A DNA stretch of 64,000 nt from Antarcticibacterium sp. 1MA-6-2 (lineage in GTDB: Bacteria; Bacteroidota; Bacteroidia; Flavobacteriales; Flavobacteriaceae), in assembly GCF_021535135.1 (NCBI RefSeq), contig NZ_CP091036.1, forward strand, positions 620,001-684,000. The letters are read 5' to 3'. The notes beneath the pieces were generated by a model that made no database searches, was not told where the DNA came from, and saw only the letters and a program-made list of their open reading frames with translations. Made by a program: the position numbers and the translations under genes. Of this stretch, positions 19,531-29,894 are shown piece after piece; the stretch's first letter is position 1; the number at the start of each line of letters is the position of its first letter.

Positions 19531-20500
19531 TTATTTCTCCTTTCCTGCTACATTATCTGCGTGATAACCTCCCCTTTGCCCCATAGGTTCATCTGGTCCT
19601 ACTGTAGTGTCTTTTTGGGTTTGATGTTCCATTTCTGAATTAATTTCGGCACCAAGAAGAATTATAAAGGAGGTAAGGAAAAGCCATAAGAGCATAATAA
19701 TTACAGCTGCAAAACTGCCGTACATATCATCATAGCTTCCGAAGTTATTTACATACCAGGAAAATAAAAGCGAACTGAGCCACCCAAAACACAGTGGCAA
19801 CAATAGAGCCCCAGCTAATCCATTTTAATTCAGGATTATCTCTGTCTGGTGCCTTTTTATAAATAAGTCCAAGGCCGAAAATAATAAAGGCTGCAAGAAT
19901 GAGCCAGCGGCACCAGCTCAAAACTGTTTGAATGCTTGATCCTACCGGAATATGTTCAACAAAGGCAGGGAAAAGAATAACCAGCACAACAGCCAGAATT
20001 CCCAGTATAAGTCCGCCAATGGTGAATGCAAGGGTAAGGGCAGTCTTCTTAATAAAATTTCTGTTATCCACCTCGTTATAAGCAATATTTACACCTTCAA
20101 AAAGGGCGTTTGTCCCCTGGTTGGCACTCCATATACTTATAAGAATGCTTAAAATCACACCCCAGCCAAGCGTACTGTCAGGTTTTGAAACTATTGGCTC
20201 GATGAAACCCTGAATCATGTCCGCAGCTTCTGCCGGAAGTACATTATTTAATCCCGAAATGTGATCCTGAATTTGAGAAGGGTCCATAACTAGACCATAA
20301 ATAGAGAGTGCTGCAACTATAGTGGGGAAAAGTGCCATGAAAAAATAAAATCCTACCCCTGCCGAAACTATTTGAACGTGGTCTTTTTTTATTTCTGATA
20401 AAACACGTGAGCCTATTTCTTTCCAGCCCGAAACTGGAATTTCACCAGGTTTATCTGCCTGGTGTCCATCATTATTGTTTCTTGCAGTATCTTTTCCCAT
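19531..20500 (-). CDS. YihY/BrkB-family inner-membrane protein, one frameshift
   Basis: After a polar 35-residue N-terminus the protein shows the YihY core: SAGVGFYFFMALFPTIVAAL, WGVILSILISIWSANQGTNA, ALTLAFTIGGLILGILAVVL and others, about six membrane helices. The frame breaks at about 19750-19770, within a GGAAAATAAAAG run, and resumes as FSWYVNNFGSYDDMYGSFAA, the usual YihY C-terminal motif, then WLFLTSFIILLGAEINSEME. The reconstructed length is about 323 residues. Members were once called ribonuclease BN; their role is unknown, with links to envelope and osmotic phenotypes. Confidence 0.85.
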
Positions 20501-20828
20501 GGTTTTAATTTAGTTATTTTAACATCCTACAGCTTCTGTGGACTAATTCTTCTTTAGATTCCATTCTGCCTTTTTCAATTTATACTAAAATAAGGGAAGC
20601 AAAAAGCCCATCCGCTTAAAGAAGTACTAAAAAAAATTGGAGAGAGGTAAAAGTTTCTTAAATCCAGCGGATAGTTTACAACAAAAGTAAATTTTGAAAT
20701 TTTTTTCTATTGTTTGGATTGATGAAATTTCATCAGTAATTTTCTTCTCACCAGCTTCGATAGTTTTAAGAAAATCAATAGATTTACTGGTATACGTTTC
20801 TTTATTCTCAATTAAAGACTTTACAATC

Positions 20829-21002
20829 ATGAAATTAAATAAAGTTAAGATAGCCGGGATCTTATTGTTCATCATTGGTTGCAGTTCTTATTTTTTTGTG
20901 GAAGGTGAACCCTATACTACTATAACAGGTATTTGTGCGGGAATAGGCTTTGGGATGTTTTTAATAGGTTCAGCTCTTGCAACAAATGTCCGACGCGGAT
21001 AA
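20829..21002 (+). CDS. Small two-helix membrane protein
   Basis: A 57-residue protein starting at the ATG 20829 (MKLNKVKIAGILLFIIGCSS). Two hydrophobic segments are separated by a short polar turn (FVEGEPYTTIT), the second being ICAGIGFGMFLIGSALAT. It is too short for a known enzyme. The longer frame that opens upstream at 20694 is not protein-like before this ATG, so I chose the internal start. Similar tiny membrane proteins are common in Flavobacteriaceae; function unknown. Confidence 0.5.
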   Translation: MKLNKVKIAGILLFIIGCSSYFFVEGEPYTTITGICAGIGFGMFLIGSALATNVRRG

Positions 21003-21080
21003 ATATAAGTCCTGCTCCACCCGCCTGGCTATTAAATAAAAATATAATTTATAATAAATTCTAATCGCCATTTTACGGAT

Positions 21081-21596
21081 ATGGCGTTAAAACAAATAAC
21101 ATTGATCTGGATTAGAATTAAAGAACTGGAAAGAAGACTCATTACAAACAAACTTTCAGAAAAAACAGGCCTGCACTATTTGCTGGCACATATAGTTGTC
21201 GCACTAATTTTTATTTATCTTCCCGAATTCAGCGGCTATACTAGCGAGTGGTATTACTTTGCAGAGTTCCTCGTCGTCCTGATAATTTTGATTATAACTT
21301 TGAAGACAGCTTTTTCTATTAATAAAGAAAGAGATTTTCTTAAACGTGCAATTTCCCTCTCTTTTGTAATTGGCCTGAGGCTGCTAATATTTTTCACACT
21401 TCTGCATCTACTTTATAAGATAATTATGTTTATTATCCCTGTAGATCTTTTTGTATTCTTCAACAATTTTACAACCGGAGATATTCCCAACCTCCTGTTT
21501 ACTTTTATAATTTCCCTCTCCTTCTATTTCCTGCTAACCCGTGCGTTTAAGAGGATTAACCTTGATCAAGGTGAGTTTAGAGCATCTAATATCTAA
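21081..21596 (+). CDS. Integral membrane protein of unknown function
   Basis: A 171-residue intact protein with four predicted membrane helices at about residues 32-49 (LLAHIVVALIFIYLPEF), 58-78 (FAEFLVVLIILIITLKTAF), 92-120 (SFVIGLRLLIFFTLLHLL) and 138-155 (LLFTFIISLSFYFLLT). Its N-terminus is a basic amphipathic helix. I do not recognise the family. It lies 12 bases before the DUF1697 gene and 78 bases after the small membrane gene, all on the plus strand. Confidence 0.6.
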   Translation: MALKQITLIWIRIKELERRLITNKLSEKTGLHYLLAHIVVALIFIYLPEFSGYTSEWYYFAEFLVVLIILIITLKTAFSINKERDFLKRAISLSFVIGLRLLIFFTLLHLLYKIIMFIIPVDLFVFFNNFTTGDIPNLLFTFIISLSFYFLLTRAFKRINLDQGEFRASNI

Positions 21597-21608
21597 TTGT
21601 AGAACACT

Positions 21609-22163
21609 ATGAAATCGAGTCAGATTAATTATACATATATCGCTTTTTTAAGAGGTATAAATGTAGGAGGGCATCATAAGATCGCGATGGCAGAGCTTAA
21701 GAAAGAATTGGAGGGAATAGGAATGAAGAATGTCCATACACTTCTTAATTCCGGAAATGTAATTTTTTATTCTGAAAGTGTTGGCGTGGAGAAACTGGAA
21801 GAAAAAATCACTGAGCATCTTAAAACCACTTATGGCTTTGCGGTTCCTGTAATTATTACTACTGCTGAAGAAATTAGGAAACTTTATACATTTGCTCCTT
21901 TTCAGGATATTGCTATTACAAAAGACATAAGGCTATATGTTTCTTTTCTGAAGAAAAACAGAGATCCCCTCCCCGACCTCCCCTGGACAACCCCTGATGA
22001 ATCCTTCAGCATTATTAATCAAGTGGGAAAAGCTGTCTTTAGTGTTTTAGACGTTTCAGCATCAAAGACAACAAATGCCATGAAGTTTCTGGAAGATTTC
22101 TTCGGAAAGGATATCACCACCCGAAACTGGAATACTGTAGAACGTATTCTGAAAAAAATATAA
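21609..22163 (+). CDS. DUF1697 domain protein
   Basis: The 184-residue intact protein matches DUF1697 along its length: YIAFLRGINVGGHHKIAMAE at residues 10-29, then LKKELEGIGMKNVHTLLNSG and NVIFYSE, and the C-terminal KTTNAMKFLEDFFGKDITTR with NWNTVERI. This is a widespread cytoplasmic family of unknown activity with a ferredoxin-like fold. Start and length agree with the family. It follows the membrane gene closely, so they may be co-transcribed. Confidence 0.9.
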   Translation: MKSSQINYTYIAFLRGINVGGHHKIAMAELKKELEGIGMKNVHTLLNSGNVIFYSESVGVEKLEEKITEHLKTTYGFAVPVIITTAEEIRKLYTFAPFQDIAITKDIRLYVSFLKKNRDPLPDLPWTTPDESFSIINQVGKAVFSVLDVSASKTTNAMKFLEDFFGKDITTRNWNTVERILKKI

Positions 22164-22387
22164 ATAAGCTTTTTTTAGAATGGGAAGTGTAAAAGCCAAA
22201 CCGGGGATCTTGAAATAGGTTTTTCTTAAAGTATTACGGTTATAGGATAATCTTCGTTAATTTCTGCTGGTATTATTTATATTAAAACTCTTATCTTTAA
22301 AATGTTTTTCTTTTAGATGTTGATTCCGGAAATTGTTTAGGCAAAAGGTGGCTTACCGGAAGATATAAATCCGGTAACCTCATTTTC

Positions 22388-23770
22388 ATGTCTCAAGACG
22401 AAATCTTAGTACCCAAAAAGCCGGAAAATAATCAACAAGGTAAACCTAAACTTGCTGGGAGTATCAGATGCAATTGCCTTAATTGTGGGAATTGTAATTG
22501 GAGCGGGAATTTTTAGAACTCCATCTTTAGTTGCGGGAAGTGTAGAATCGGGAGGAATGATGCTTACTGCCTGGCTAATTGGAGGCCTGGTTTCCCTTAT
22601 TGGTGCTCTGTGTTATGCCGAGCTTACCACGACTTTCCCAAATACAGGAGGAGATTACCATTTCCTGATGAGGGCCTTCGGGAAAAGAACGGCTTTTTTA
22701 TTTGCCTGGGCCAGGCTAAGTGTAATCCAAACAGGTTCTATTGCACTCCTCTCCTTTATTTTTGGAGATTATGCCACCCAAATTTATAGCCTGGGAGAAT
22801 TTTCTTCAGTTCTATATGCTGGCATAATTGTAATACTGTTAACAGCAGTCAATATTATAGGTATAAGCATTGGTGCTTAAGCGCTCAAAAAGTACTTACT
22901 ACTTTAGAAGTTTTGGGAGTTGTACTTATAATAATTGTAGGACTCTTTTTCGTCCCTGCAGCTACAGATGTTTCCTACTCTTTTTTTCCTGAATCTGTTT
23001 CGAACAACAGTTTTGGTTTGGCAATGGTTTTTGTGTTATTGACTTTTGGAGGCTGGAATGAAGCTGCTTATATCTCGGCAGAGATTCGCTCGGGTCGTAA
23101 AAAAATGGCAGGTGCTTTAGTTTTAAGTATAATTATTATAACAGCTGTTTATCTGCTAGTGAATTTTGCTTACCTAAGAGGACTTGGTCTTGAAGGAATG
23201 GCAGGCTCTCAAGCTGTAGCAGGAGATCTAATGGGGACTGCTTTTGGGCCCATTGGTGTAAGTTTAATTTCCATAGTTGTAGCAGTATGTGCAATGACAT
23301 CGGCCAATGCAACAATTTTTACAGGAGCACGGTCAAACTATGCTTTGGGAAGAGATTTTGAAGTTTTTGGCTATCTGGGGAAATGGAAAAATTCCCTTAG
23401 AGGTCCTGTCAATGCCTTTATCGTCCAGGGTATAATCGCTCTTGTACTGGTAAGTTTTGGATTTTTTTCCCGCAGTGGGTTTGAAACTATGATAGATTAT
23501 ACCGCCCCGGTTTTCTGGTTCTTCCTGTTACTGGTGGGGATTTCAATATTTGTTTTAAGAAAAAGGGAGCCCAACGTGGAACGTCCATTTAAAGTCCCAT
23601 TTTATCCTGTCCTTCCACTTGTTTTTTGTTTTACAAGTGCATATCTGCTCTATTCAAGTATTGCATATACGGGATGGGGAGCATTGGTGGGAATTGGAGT
23701 TTTGCTCGCAGGGGCTTTAATTCTTGTCATAAAACCATCTGTTGCTAAAGAAAACGGCAATTATAATTAG
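22388..23770 (+). CDS. APC-superfamily amino-acid permease, two frameshifts
   Basis: The start is the ATG at 22388 (MSQDEILVPKKPENNQQ). The frame breaks at about 22445-22450 and resumes as LLGVSDAIALIVGIVIGAGI, the first APC helix with its characteristic GxGIF motif. It breaks again at about 22878-22890 and resumes as QKVLTTLEVLGVVL. About 12 helices are present, including FGGWNEAAYISAEIRSG and TSANATIFTGARSNYALGRD, which are typical of LAT/AAT transporters. The reconstructed length is about 460 residues. It imports or exchanges an amino acid at the inner membrane; the substrate cannot be told. It precedes the exported methyltransferase by 160 bases. Confidence 0.85.
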
Positions 23771-23930
23771 GAATAAAAATTTAAATTTAAAAAGAGGATT
23801 TGACATAGAGAATGGGACCAGTAAATTGTTGTACCTTTTATAGGTTTTTGGAAGCTAGTTTCTATTGCTTCTTATTTTCCTGAAGATGAATATATGAATA
23901 TAAATATTTGCAACTAAACAAAGAGAACCT

Positions 23931-24460
23931 ATGAAAACTTTAAAAATGTATTTCGCAGCTATTATTATGATATTGTTTTTTAGTCCAATAGCATTTGCCC
24001 AGGATGTCGTATATGTTCCCACCCGCACCCCGGTAGTAGATGCTATGTTAGAACTGGCAGACGTAAAAGAATCTGATGTTGTTTATGATCTGGGTTCCGG
24101 GGACGGGCGCATAGTAATAAAGGCCGCAAAGAACTATGGAGCTAAAGGAGTAGGAATTGATATTGATCCTGAAAGAATTGATGAGGCTAATGCGAATGCA
24201 AAGGAAGCTATGTGACTGATAAGGTTGAATTTATTCAGGCAGACCTTTTTGAATCAGATTTTAGTGAGGCTTCTGTGGTTACACTATATCTTTTAAGCTC
24301 TTTAAATGAAAGACTAAAACCTATCCTTATGGAGCAGTTGAAACCCGGAACAAGAATAGTTTCCCACGCATTTTCAATGGGAGACTGGGAACCGGAAGAA
24401 ACCAAAGAAGTTGATGGTACCAGAATCTACCTTTGGACTATTCCTGAAAAGAAACAATAA
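23931..24460 (+). CDS. Class I SAM-dependent methyltransferase with a signal peptide, one frameshift
   Basis: Residues 1-24 form a clear signal peptide (YFAAIIMILFFSPIAFAQ). The mature part has SAM-binding motif I VVYDLGSGDGRIVIKAAKNY, the acidic ribose-binding loop GVGIDIDPERIDEA and motif EFIQADLF. The frame breaks at about 24205-24215 and resumes VTDKVEFIQADLFESD. Length is about 176 residues, shorter than most methyltransferases, as is common for this exported subfamily. SAM is not known to be present in the periplasm, so catalysis there is uncertain. The gene ends just before a strong terminator. Confidence 0.8.
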
Positions 24461-24480
24461 TAAAATATTTTTAGATTTAA

Positions 24481-24519
24481 AGAAGGCCGGAAAATTTTAA
24501 TTTTCCGGCCTTCTTTATT
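24481..24519 (+). terminator. Strong rho-independent terminator
   Basis: A perfect 16-base stem (AGAAGGCCGGAAAATT with its complement) with a 2-base apex is followed by TTATT. It lies 20 bases after the methyltransferase stop and is symmetric enough to work in both directions. Confidence 0.85.
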
Positions 24520-24910
24520 CTTCCCGAGACAAGATTTCCTTTCATTTTCATTAGCAGTAGTTTAACCTGTTATTTTATTTCCGGAAGTAGTTTTAGCAAT
24601 TTTTAAAATGGAAAATAAAAGAAGGTTTTAGATTAGAGTAAATTTTCAAAATTCCTATAAATGAACTCTTTAACCCTTCCTTTTTTATTAGAGGTTTTCC
24701 TGTTTTTGAGCAAATAAAATCTACGATTTGATGCACCTTATTAATAAAAAAATGCTGGCGGGGACTCTTAAATAAAAGATAAAGTAAAGTGTCAGCAGTA
24801 TTAAGCTGGATTATAATTTTTATTTTTACTGATAACCGAATTCTAATAAAATCAAGTGAGACAGGCAAAAAAATCTCACATTATATATACGAATCAGAAA
24901 AAAAACCTCC
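24520..24910. other. Intergenic stretch upstream of the QEGLA operon
   Basis: I see no supported gene. A 91-codon minus-strand frame at 24593-24868 has no family look, lies opposite the operon's upstream region and is AT-driven. The stretch is expected to hold the promoter of the operon that begins at 24911; I cannot place a convincing -33/-7 pair. Confidence 0.4.
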
Positions 24911-26763
24911 ATGATCGAATTATCAACTATAAATGATAAATCAATAGATCAAATTTTAACCAAACTTGAAAATAAGACTGAAGTTAATGCTTCCCTCCCC
25001 GGCGGGGGAATACTTCATATTGAAAAGGAAATTCCCTATCTCGTCATTTACAGGCAAAGAAAGAATGATCCCGGAACTTATAGAATGGTTATTAGTGAGG
25101 CTTCCTATTTAATTATAGGAAACGAGGATTTTGAAGGATATCAAAAACTCCTTTATTTGATCAGCAATCAACTGTCTGCCACTTTTAATGCCTATATGCT
25201 TTTTGAAATGTATGCAGGCGTTGCAGGAAGTAATACCTTTTTAATAAAAGCACCAGCCAATAAACTTCCTACCGCGCTGGATGTCCTGAAGCAGGAACTG
25301 GAAGAGATTAATAATGTGTATTCGGGTCTTTACCTGCAGGCACAAATCAAAGATACGCCGCATCGTCACGCTGAAGGTGATAAATGTTTAATGGATCTGG
25401 AAGCTGCCAAAGAATGTGGGGCAGTTTTAATAAGTCTTGAAATTCCGCCTGTTTACCGGGATGAAGAAGAAAATTTGTACCCTGTATTTTTCCGGGGATT
25501 CAAGGACTATTTAATTCCGGCCATACATAAATTCATGTATGACTATATAAGGGTTCAAACTTCTTATCAGGTTGCTTAGTTCTACTGCTCTTGGACGTAA
25601 GACCCTAAAAGAGAAAGTCTTTGAAATAGATAAAAAACTTACCAAAATAGAAAGCAGCTATCAGTTCTTATGGCTGGTTTCCCCTTCCAATATTCACAAT
25701 ATTAAACAAACCTTTTTTGAAAGTAAATATGAAAAGGTGCTCGATTACCATTACTACTTTTACCTATTGATCCTGATATATTAAAAAGAGAGCTCTATAA
25801 TTTAAAAATAGAAGATATTGATGATCCGGCTATGTCTTACCTCTTCAGGGAAAAAAGAGAGGAATTGGATCAACAAATAACTATGCTGAATGAGCGTGGT
25901 ACCCGCAACTTTTTTTACAATAGTATAAGATTGTACAAAGGTGTGGAAAGAATGTTATGTGAGGAGGCTGAACAATTGCTGAAGGATGTAAACGAAGTAG
26001 AAAAGCCACCGAAAGACGAACTTATAGATTCCAGGGGGTTCAGCAGTATGGCCCGGCAGGAATTTGAATATTTCAGGCAGCAGGACAGCAATTTTAAATC
26101 CCGGGTTCATATTAGAAAAGATGTGAATATCATGATGGTTTCCAAAGGGGAATTGTACCTGCCTGACGATTACCTGATGCGGAAGAAAGAAGCTATGGCT
26201 TTGATACAACACGAGGTGGGAACACACGTGCTTACTTTTCATAACGGAAGCTGGCAACCATTACAACAGTTAAAGATTGGCCTGGCAGATTATGATCCCC
26301 TGCAGGAAGGTTTGGCTGTAATGTCTGAATACCTTGTGGATGGTTTAACCGCAAACCTAGGTTACGTACACTGGCAGGAAGAGTGGTTGCAGGAGCTGCA
26401 TTAATGGATGGTGGTGATTTTCGGGAAATATTCCGGTTGCTAACCAGAGAGTACGGTTTCCTTCCGGAGCGGGCATTTAATATAACCTCCCGGATTATGC
26501 AGGGAGGTGGATTTTTGAAAGATATTATCTATTTAAAAGGCCTGGTGGAATTGAGAAAATACCTGCAGGACGGCGGAGAATACGAACCCTTGCTGGCAGG
26601 AAAATTCGGAATAAAACACACAAAAATAATACAGGAGTTGACGAATCGTGGAATTCTGAATTCAGGAGTTCTACGACCCAGTTATTTATTAACCGAAGAC
26701 ACCGAAAAGAAATTAGATTTAATCAGAAAAGGTTTACCCCTTTCTAAAATGATAAGCGCATGA
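24911..26763 (+). CDS. QEGLA-motif (DUF1704, MATCAP-like) metallopeptidase-family protein, three frameshifts
   Basis: The corrected gene is about 617 residues. The N-terminal 220 residues form an unnamed domain (LPGGGILHIEKEIPYLVIYR, TPHRHAEGDKCLMDLEAAKE). The C-terminal half is the DUF1704 domain: the gluzincin-like motif HEVGTH at about residue 433, then YDPLQEGLAVMSEYLVDGLT near 465, and LAGRVVAGAALMDGG. Breaks are at about 25575, 25755 and 26360; each is repaired by one base. Bacterial members are annotated as flavohemoglobin expression-modulating QEGLA proteins; eukaryotic relatives are tyrosine carboxypeptidases. A metallo-carboxypeptidase role is inferred. It overlaps the first ATP-grasp gene by 4 bases (ATGA). 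Confidence 0.85.
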
Positions 26764-27809
26764 AAATATGTTTTGTTGTAAACAGTGTTGAGACGGAAAC
26801 TGCCGGAACCACTGTATATCTAATGCATGAAGCTTTTAAGAGAAAGCATCAGGTATATATAATGGGAGTTGGAGATTTCAACTATAACAACAATCAGGAG
26901 TTAACAGTGCATTGTAAAACACTGGGTAAAAATGCCAAGTCAGAAACTCCCAAAGAATACATCAATTCCCTTAAAAGCAAAAAGGCTAAATCAGAAAAAA
27001 TATCTGTTAAGGATCTCGATGTGCTGTTTATCAGAAATAATCCAACTGAAGAAGAAGCTGGACGCACCTGGGCAGAACATTCAGGAATTGCCTTTGGAAG
27101 GCTGGTGCAACAGGAAGGTGTACTTGTATTAAATGATGCTTTTGCTCTTTCCAACGCATTTATAGATAAACTTTATTTTGAGGAGTTGCCCAGCAGTATT
27201 AAACCTGCATCTTTAATAACAAGAAAAAAAGAAGATATCCTTCAGTTTTTTGAAGATCATAAAAAGAAGATGATCCTTAAACCTCTTGAAGGTTCAGGAG
27301 GCCGTGGAGTTTATTTAATTGATAAGAATGAAAAAAATCTCAATCAGATTATTGAAACTCTTACAGAAAAAGGTTACATCATAGCCCAGGAATTCCTTCC
27401 GGCTGTAAAAGATGGAGACGTAAGAGTCCTGCTTCTTAATGGAAAAGTGATGGAAAAAGATGGCCACTTTGGGATCATCCGCAGGGTTAGCGGTGAAGGT
27501 GAATTCCGTAGTAATATTTCCCAGGGAGCCTCACCCAACAGCACCGAATATACTGAAGAAATGAAGAAAATAGTTGAAATAACAGCTCCCAAACTTATTA
27601 GGGATGGACTTTTCTTTGTTGGTTTGGATATAGTAAAAGACAAACTAATCGAAATTAATGTTCTTAGCCCCGGTGGAATGGACAGCTTCCCTTATCTGGG
27701 ACTTCCTAATTTTTCTGATCAGGTTATAGAAGCTATAGAACGAAAACTGGAATACAAGAAAAATTACGGAGATAAGATCTCCAATCGCGAGTTAGCTACC
27801 ATGGATTAA
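26760..27809 (+). CDS. GshB-like ATP-grasp ligase, first copy
   Basis: An intact 349-residue protein. Residues 1-115 are a GshB-like preATP-grasp domain (MKICFVVNSVETETAGTTVY), and residues 125-320 an ATP-grasp fold with the nucleotide loop LKPLEGSGGRGVYLIDKN, the adenine-side strand YIIAQEFLPAVKDGDVRVLL and the Mg-binding end GLDIVKDKLIEINVLSPGG. The family joins an amino acid to a carboxylate through an acyl phosphate; glutathione synthetase is the best known member. No glutamate-cysteine ligase gene is nearby, so the real substrate is uncertain. It overlaps the QEGLA gene and sits 36 bases before its paralog. Confidence 0.85.
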   Translation: MKICFVVNSVETETAGTTVYLMHEAFKRKHQVYIMGVGDFNYNNNQELTVHCKTLGKNAKSETPKEYINSLKSKKAKSEKISVKDLDVLFIRNNPTEEEAGRTWAEHSGIAFGRLVQQEGVLVLNDAFALSNAFIDKLYFEELPSSIKPASLITRKKEDILQFFEDHKKKMILKPLEGSGGRGVYLIDKNEKNLNQIIETLTEKGYIIAQEFLPAVKDGDVRVLLLNGKVMEKDGHFGIIRRVSGEGEFRSNISQGASPNSTEYTEEMKKIVEITAPKLIRDGLFFVGLDIVKDKLIEINVLSPGGMDSFPYLGLPNFSDQVIEAIERKLEYKKNYGDKISNRELATMD

Positions 27810-27845
27810 TGCTGGTAGCCTCAAATCAAAACTTAAAAAATATCT

Positions 27846-28896
27846 ATGAAAATTTGTTTTATAATAAATAGCCTTGAAACCGAAAAGCCCAAGACTTCTG
27901 TCTTTATAATGACAAAAGCTCACCAGCGTGGGCACGAAGTTTATGTCGCTACAGTTGGAGATTTCAGCTTTAGTTCCAGTGCACCTTTAGGATTGCACTG
28001 TATAGGACTCCCTGAAGGAGAAAATCCTGCCAATGCTGAAGAATTCCTAGAACAACTAAAGAGTGAAGATGCAAGAAAGACAAGAATATCTGCCCGGGAA
28101 TTAGATGTAATTTTCCTAAGAAACAATCCTACTGAGGAAGAAGACAGCAGAAAATGGGCGGAACATGCCGGGGTTGCATTTGGAAGAATGATGCAGGAAG
28201 AGGATGTCCTCGTTTTAAATGATGCTTTTGCTCTTTCTCATGCCTTTATAGACAAATTGTATTTTGAAGAATTACCTGAAGAAATTAAACTTAGCGTCTA
28301 TAATTACCAGGAGCAAAGATGAAATAATGGATTTCTATGAGAAACACAATCGAAAGATCGTCCTTAAGCCGCTGGAAGGCTCAGGAGGTCAGGATGTTTA
28401 TCTTATAGATGAACACGAAAAGAACATCAATCAAATTACCACTGCACTTAATAAGCAGGGATATATTATTGCACAGGAGTTTTTACCTGCTGTAAAGGAT
28501 GGAGATGTGCGGGTGTTGCTGTTAAACGGAAGAGTACTTGAGGAAGACGGAAAACATGCCGTGGTAAGAAGAAAAAGTGGTGAAGGTGAATTCCGGAACA
28601 ACCTGGCTTTGGGTGGTTCAGCAGATTTTAGTGAATTTACTGAAGATATGAAGAGGATAATAGAATTAACTGCGCCAAAACTTATTAAGGACGGGTTGTT
28701 CTTTGTAGGGCTCGATGTAGTTGAGGATAAATTAATTGAAATCAATGTACTTAGTCCGGGAGGACTGGAAGTTATGCAAAGCGTAGGATTGCCCGACTTT
28801 ACTACTACTATCATTGAATCAATAGAGAAAAAGGTAGAATATAAACAAAAGTATAAAGGCCATATTTCTAATAAGGAATTAGCCACACTTGTTTAA
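27846..28896 (+). CDS. GshB-like ATP-grasp ligase, second copy, one frameshift
   Basis: A tandem paralog of the previous gene with the same domain order: MKICFIINSLETEKPKTSVF, DVIFLRNNPTEEEDSRKWAE, LKPLEGSGGQDVYLIDEHEK and FFVGLDVVEDKLIEINVLSP. By eye about two thirds of residues match the first copy. The glycine-rich loop reads GSGGQD where the first copy has GSGGRG, and the region around the likely acceptor site differs most (FRNNLALGGSADFSEFTEDM). The frame breaks at about 28290-28293, where one extra T breaks LASIITRSKDEIM. Two ligases side by side suggest two successive ligation steps. Confidence 0.8.
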
Positions 28897-28904
28897 AAAG
28901 AAAA

Positions 28905-29807
28905 ATGGAAAAAGAAGTGGAAATTACAGACAGGATCTTAGGTGAATATGGAAATGAAAATGGTCCATTAATTTTTGTCACTTGCTGTTCATGGAAATGA
29001 GCCCAGCGGAGTCAAGGCACTAAAAAAGTTTTTTCTGAACTGGAAAAAACCCAACCTGAAATAAAAGGTAAAATTGTAGGAGTAGCAGGCAACAAACTTG
29101 CGCTTCAAAAGGGACAAAGATTTATCGAAGAAGATCTTAACAGGACCTGGAAAGAAGACAGCATTACCCGGAAGAAAAAAGATACACACGAGCAGCGGGA
29201 AATGCACGAGATCATTGAAATACTGGAAAAGTATCCTGAAAAAGACTACGGAAAAAGATATTTTCTGGATTGCCACACCACCTCTTCAGATAGTCTTCCA
29301 TATGTTTCAGTTCAGGTTGTTAATGACAATGATGAATGGGCACAGAAATTCCCTACGTACATCGTGCGCGGCTTCAGTGATATAGTATATGGAGCTATTG
29401 ACCATTACTTAAGCAGAACAGGTCTTACAGGATTTACTTTTGAAGCCGGGCAACACGAAAATACAGAATCTATAGAAAATCACGAGGGTATGATCTGGCT
29501 GGCATTAAAAGAAGCCTGTTCTTTAAATCTTAAAAGTATTTCCTGCTATCCCGATTGTGTTGAAAATTTTGCAAGCAAGAATGCACCGGATCAAAAAGTT
29601 TTTGAAATAATCCATAGACATGGATTAGAAAAAGATGATGAATTTAAAATGCAGCCGGGATATAAAAATTTCCAAAAAATAAAAAAAGGAGAAGTTTTGG
29701 CTATGCAAAATGGCAAAGAATTAAAGAGCGAGTGGGATGCCTACATCTTTATGCCATTATATCAGGCACAGGGAAATGATGGGTTTTTTGTTATTGAGGA
29801 AGTTTAA
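28905..29807 (+). CDS. Succinylglutamate desuccinylase / aspartoacylase-family amidohydrolase, two frameshifts
   Basis: The start ATG at 28905 gives MEKEVEITDRILGEYGNENG. The frame breaks at about 28978-28984 and again at about 29022-29032; the corrected sequence reads AVHGNEPSGVKALKKVFSEL. Zinc-ligand motif HGNE, the substrate-binding EEDLNRTW and the second His in FLDCHTTSSDSLPY match the AstE/AspA family, and FTFEAGQHENTESIENHEG fits the catalytic Glu region. Length is about 300 residues. The family removes an acyl group from an N-acylated amino acid or peptide. It starts 8 bases after the second ligase, so it belongs to the operon. Confidence 0.85.
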
Positions 29808-29824
29808 AAAATTACCGAATACAA

Positions 29825-29859
29825 AGAGAAGAGAGAAGAGAGAAGAGAGAAGAGAGAAT
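29825..29859. repeat. Heptamer tandem repeat AGAGAAG
   Basis: Five consecutive copies of a 7-base unit (AGAGAAG), the last with one change, lie between the aspartoacylase-like gene and the convergent lipoprotein gene. It is non-coding. Confidence 0.8.
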
Positions 29860-29894
29860 AGAATTAGCAGGGAAGAAGTTTTTCCTTCAAAAAA

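Noticed and set aside
24593-24868. A 91-codon minus-strand frame before the QEGLA operon
   Set aside because: No family look, AT-rich composition and no start context; it lies in a region with a terminator on one side and the operon upstream region on the other.
26760-28896. Complete glutathione biosynthesis genes
   Set aside because: Only GshB-like ligases are seen. No glutamate-cysteine ligase is present and the neighbours (QEGLA protein, aspartoacylase-like protein) do not belong to that pathway.
29098-29385. A 95-codon plus-strand frame inside the aspartoacylase-like gene
   Set aside because: It is a shadow in a different frame of a gene with clear zinc-binding motifs.
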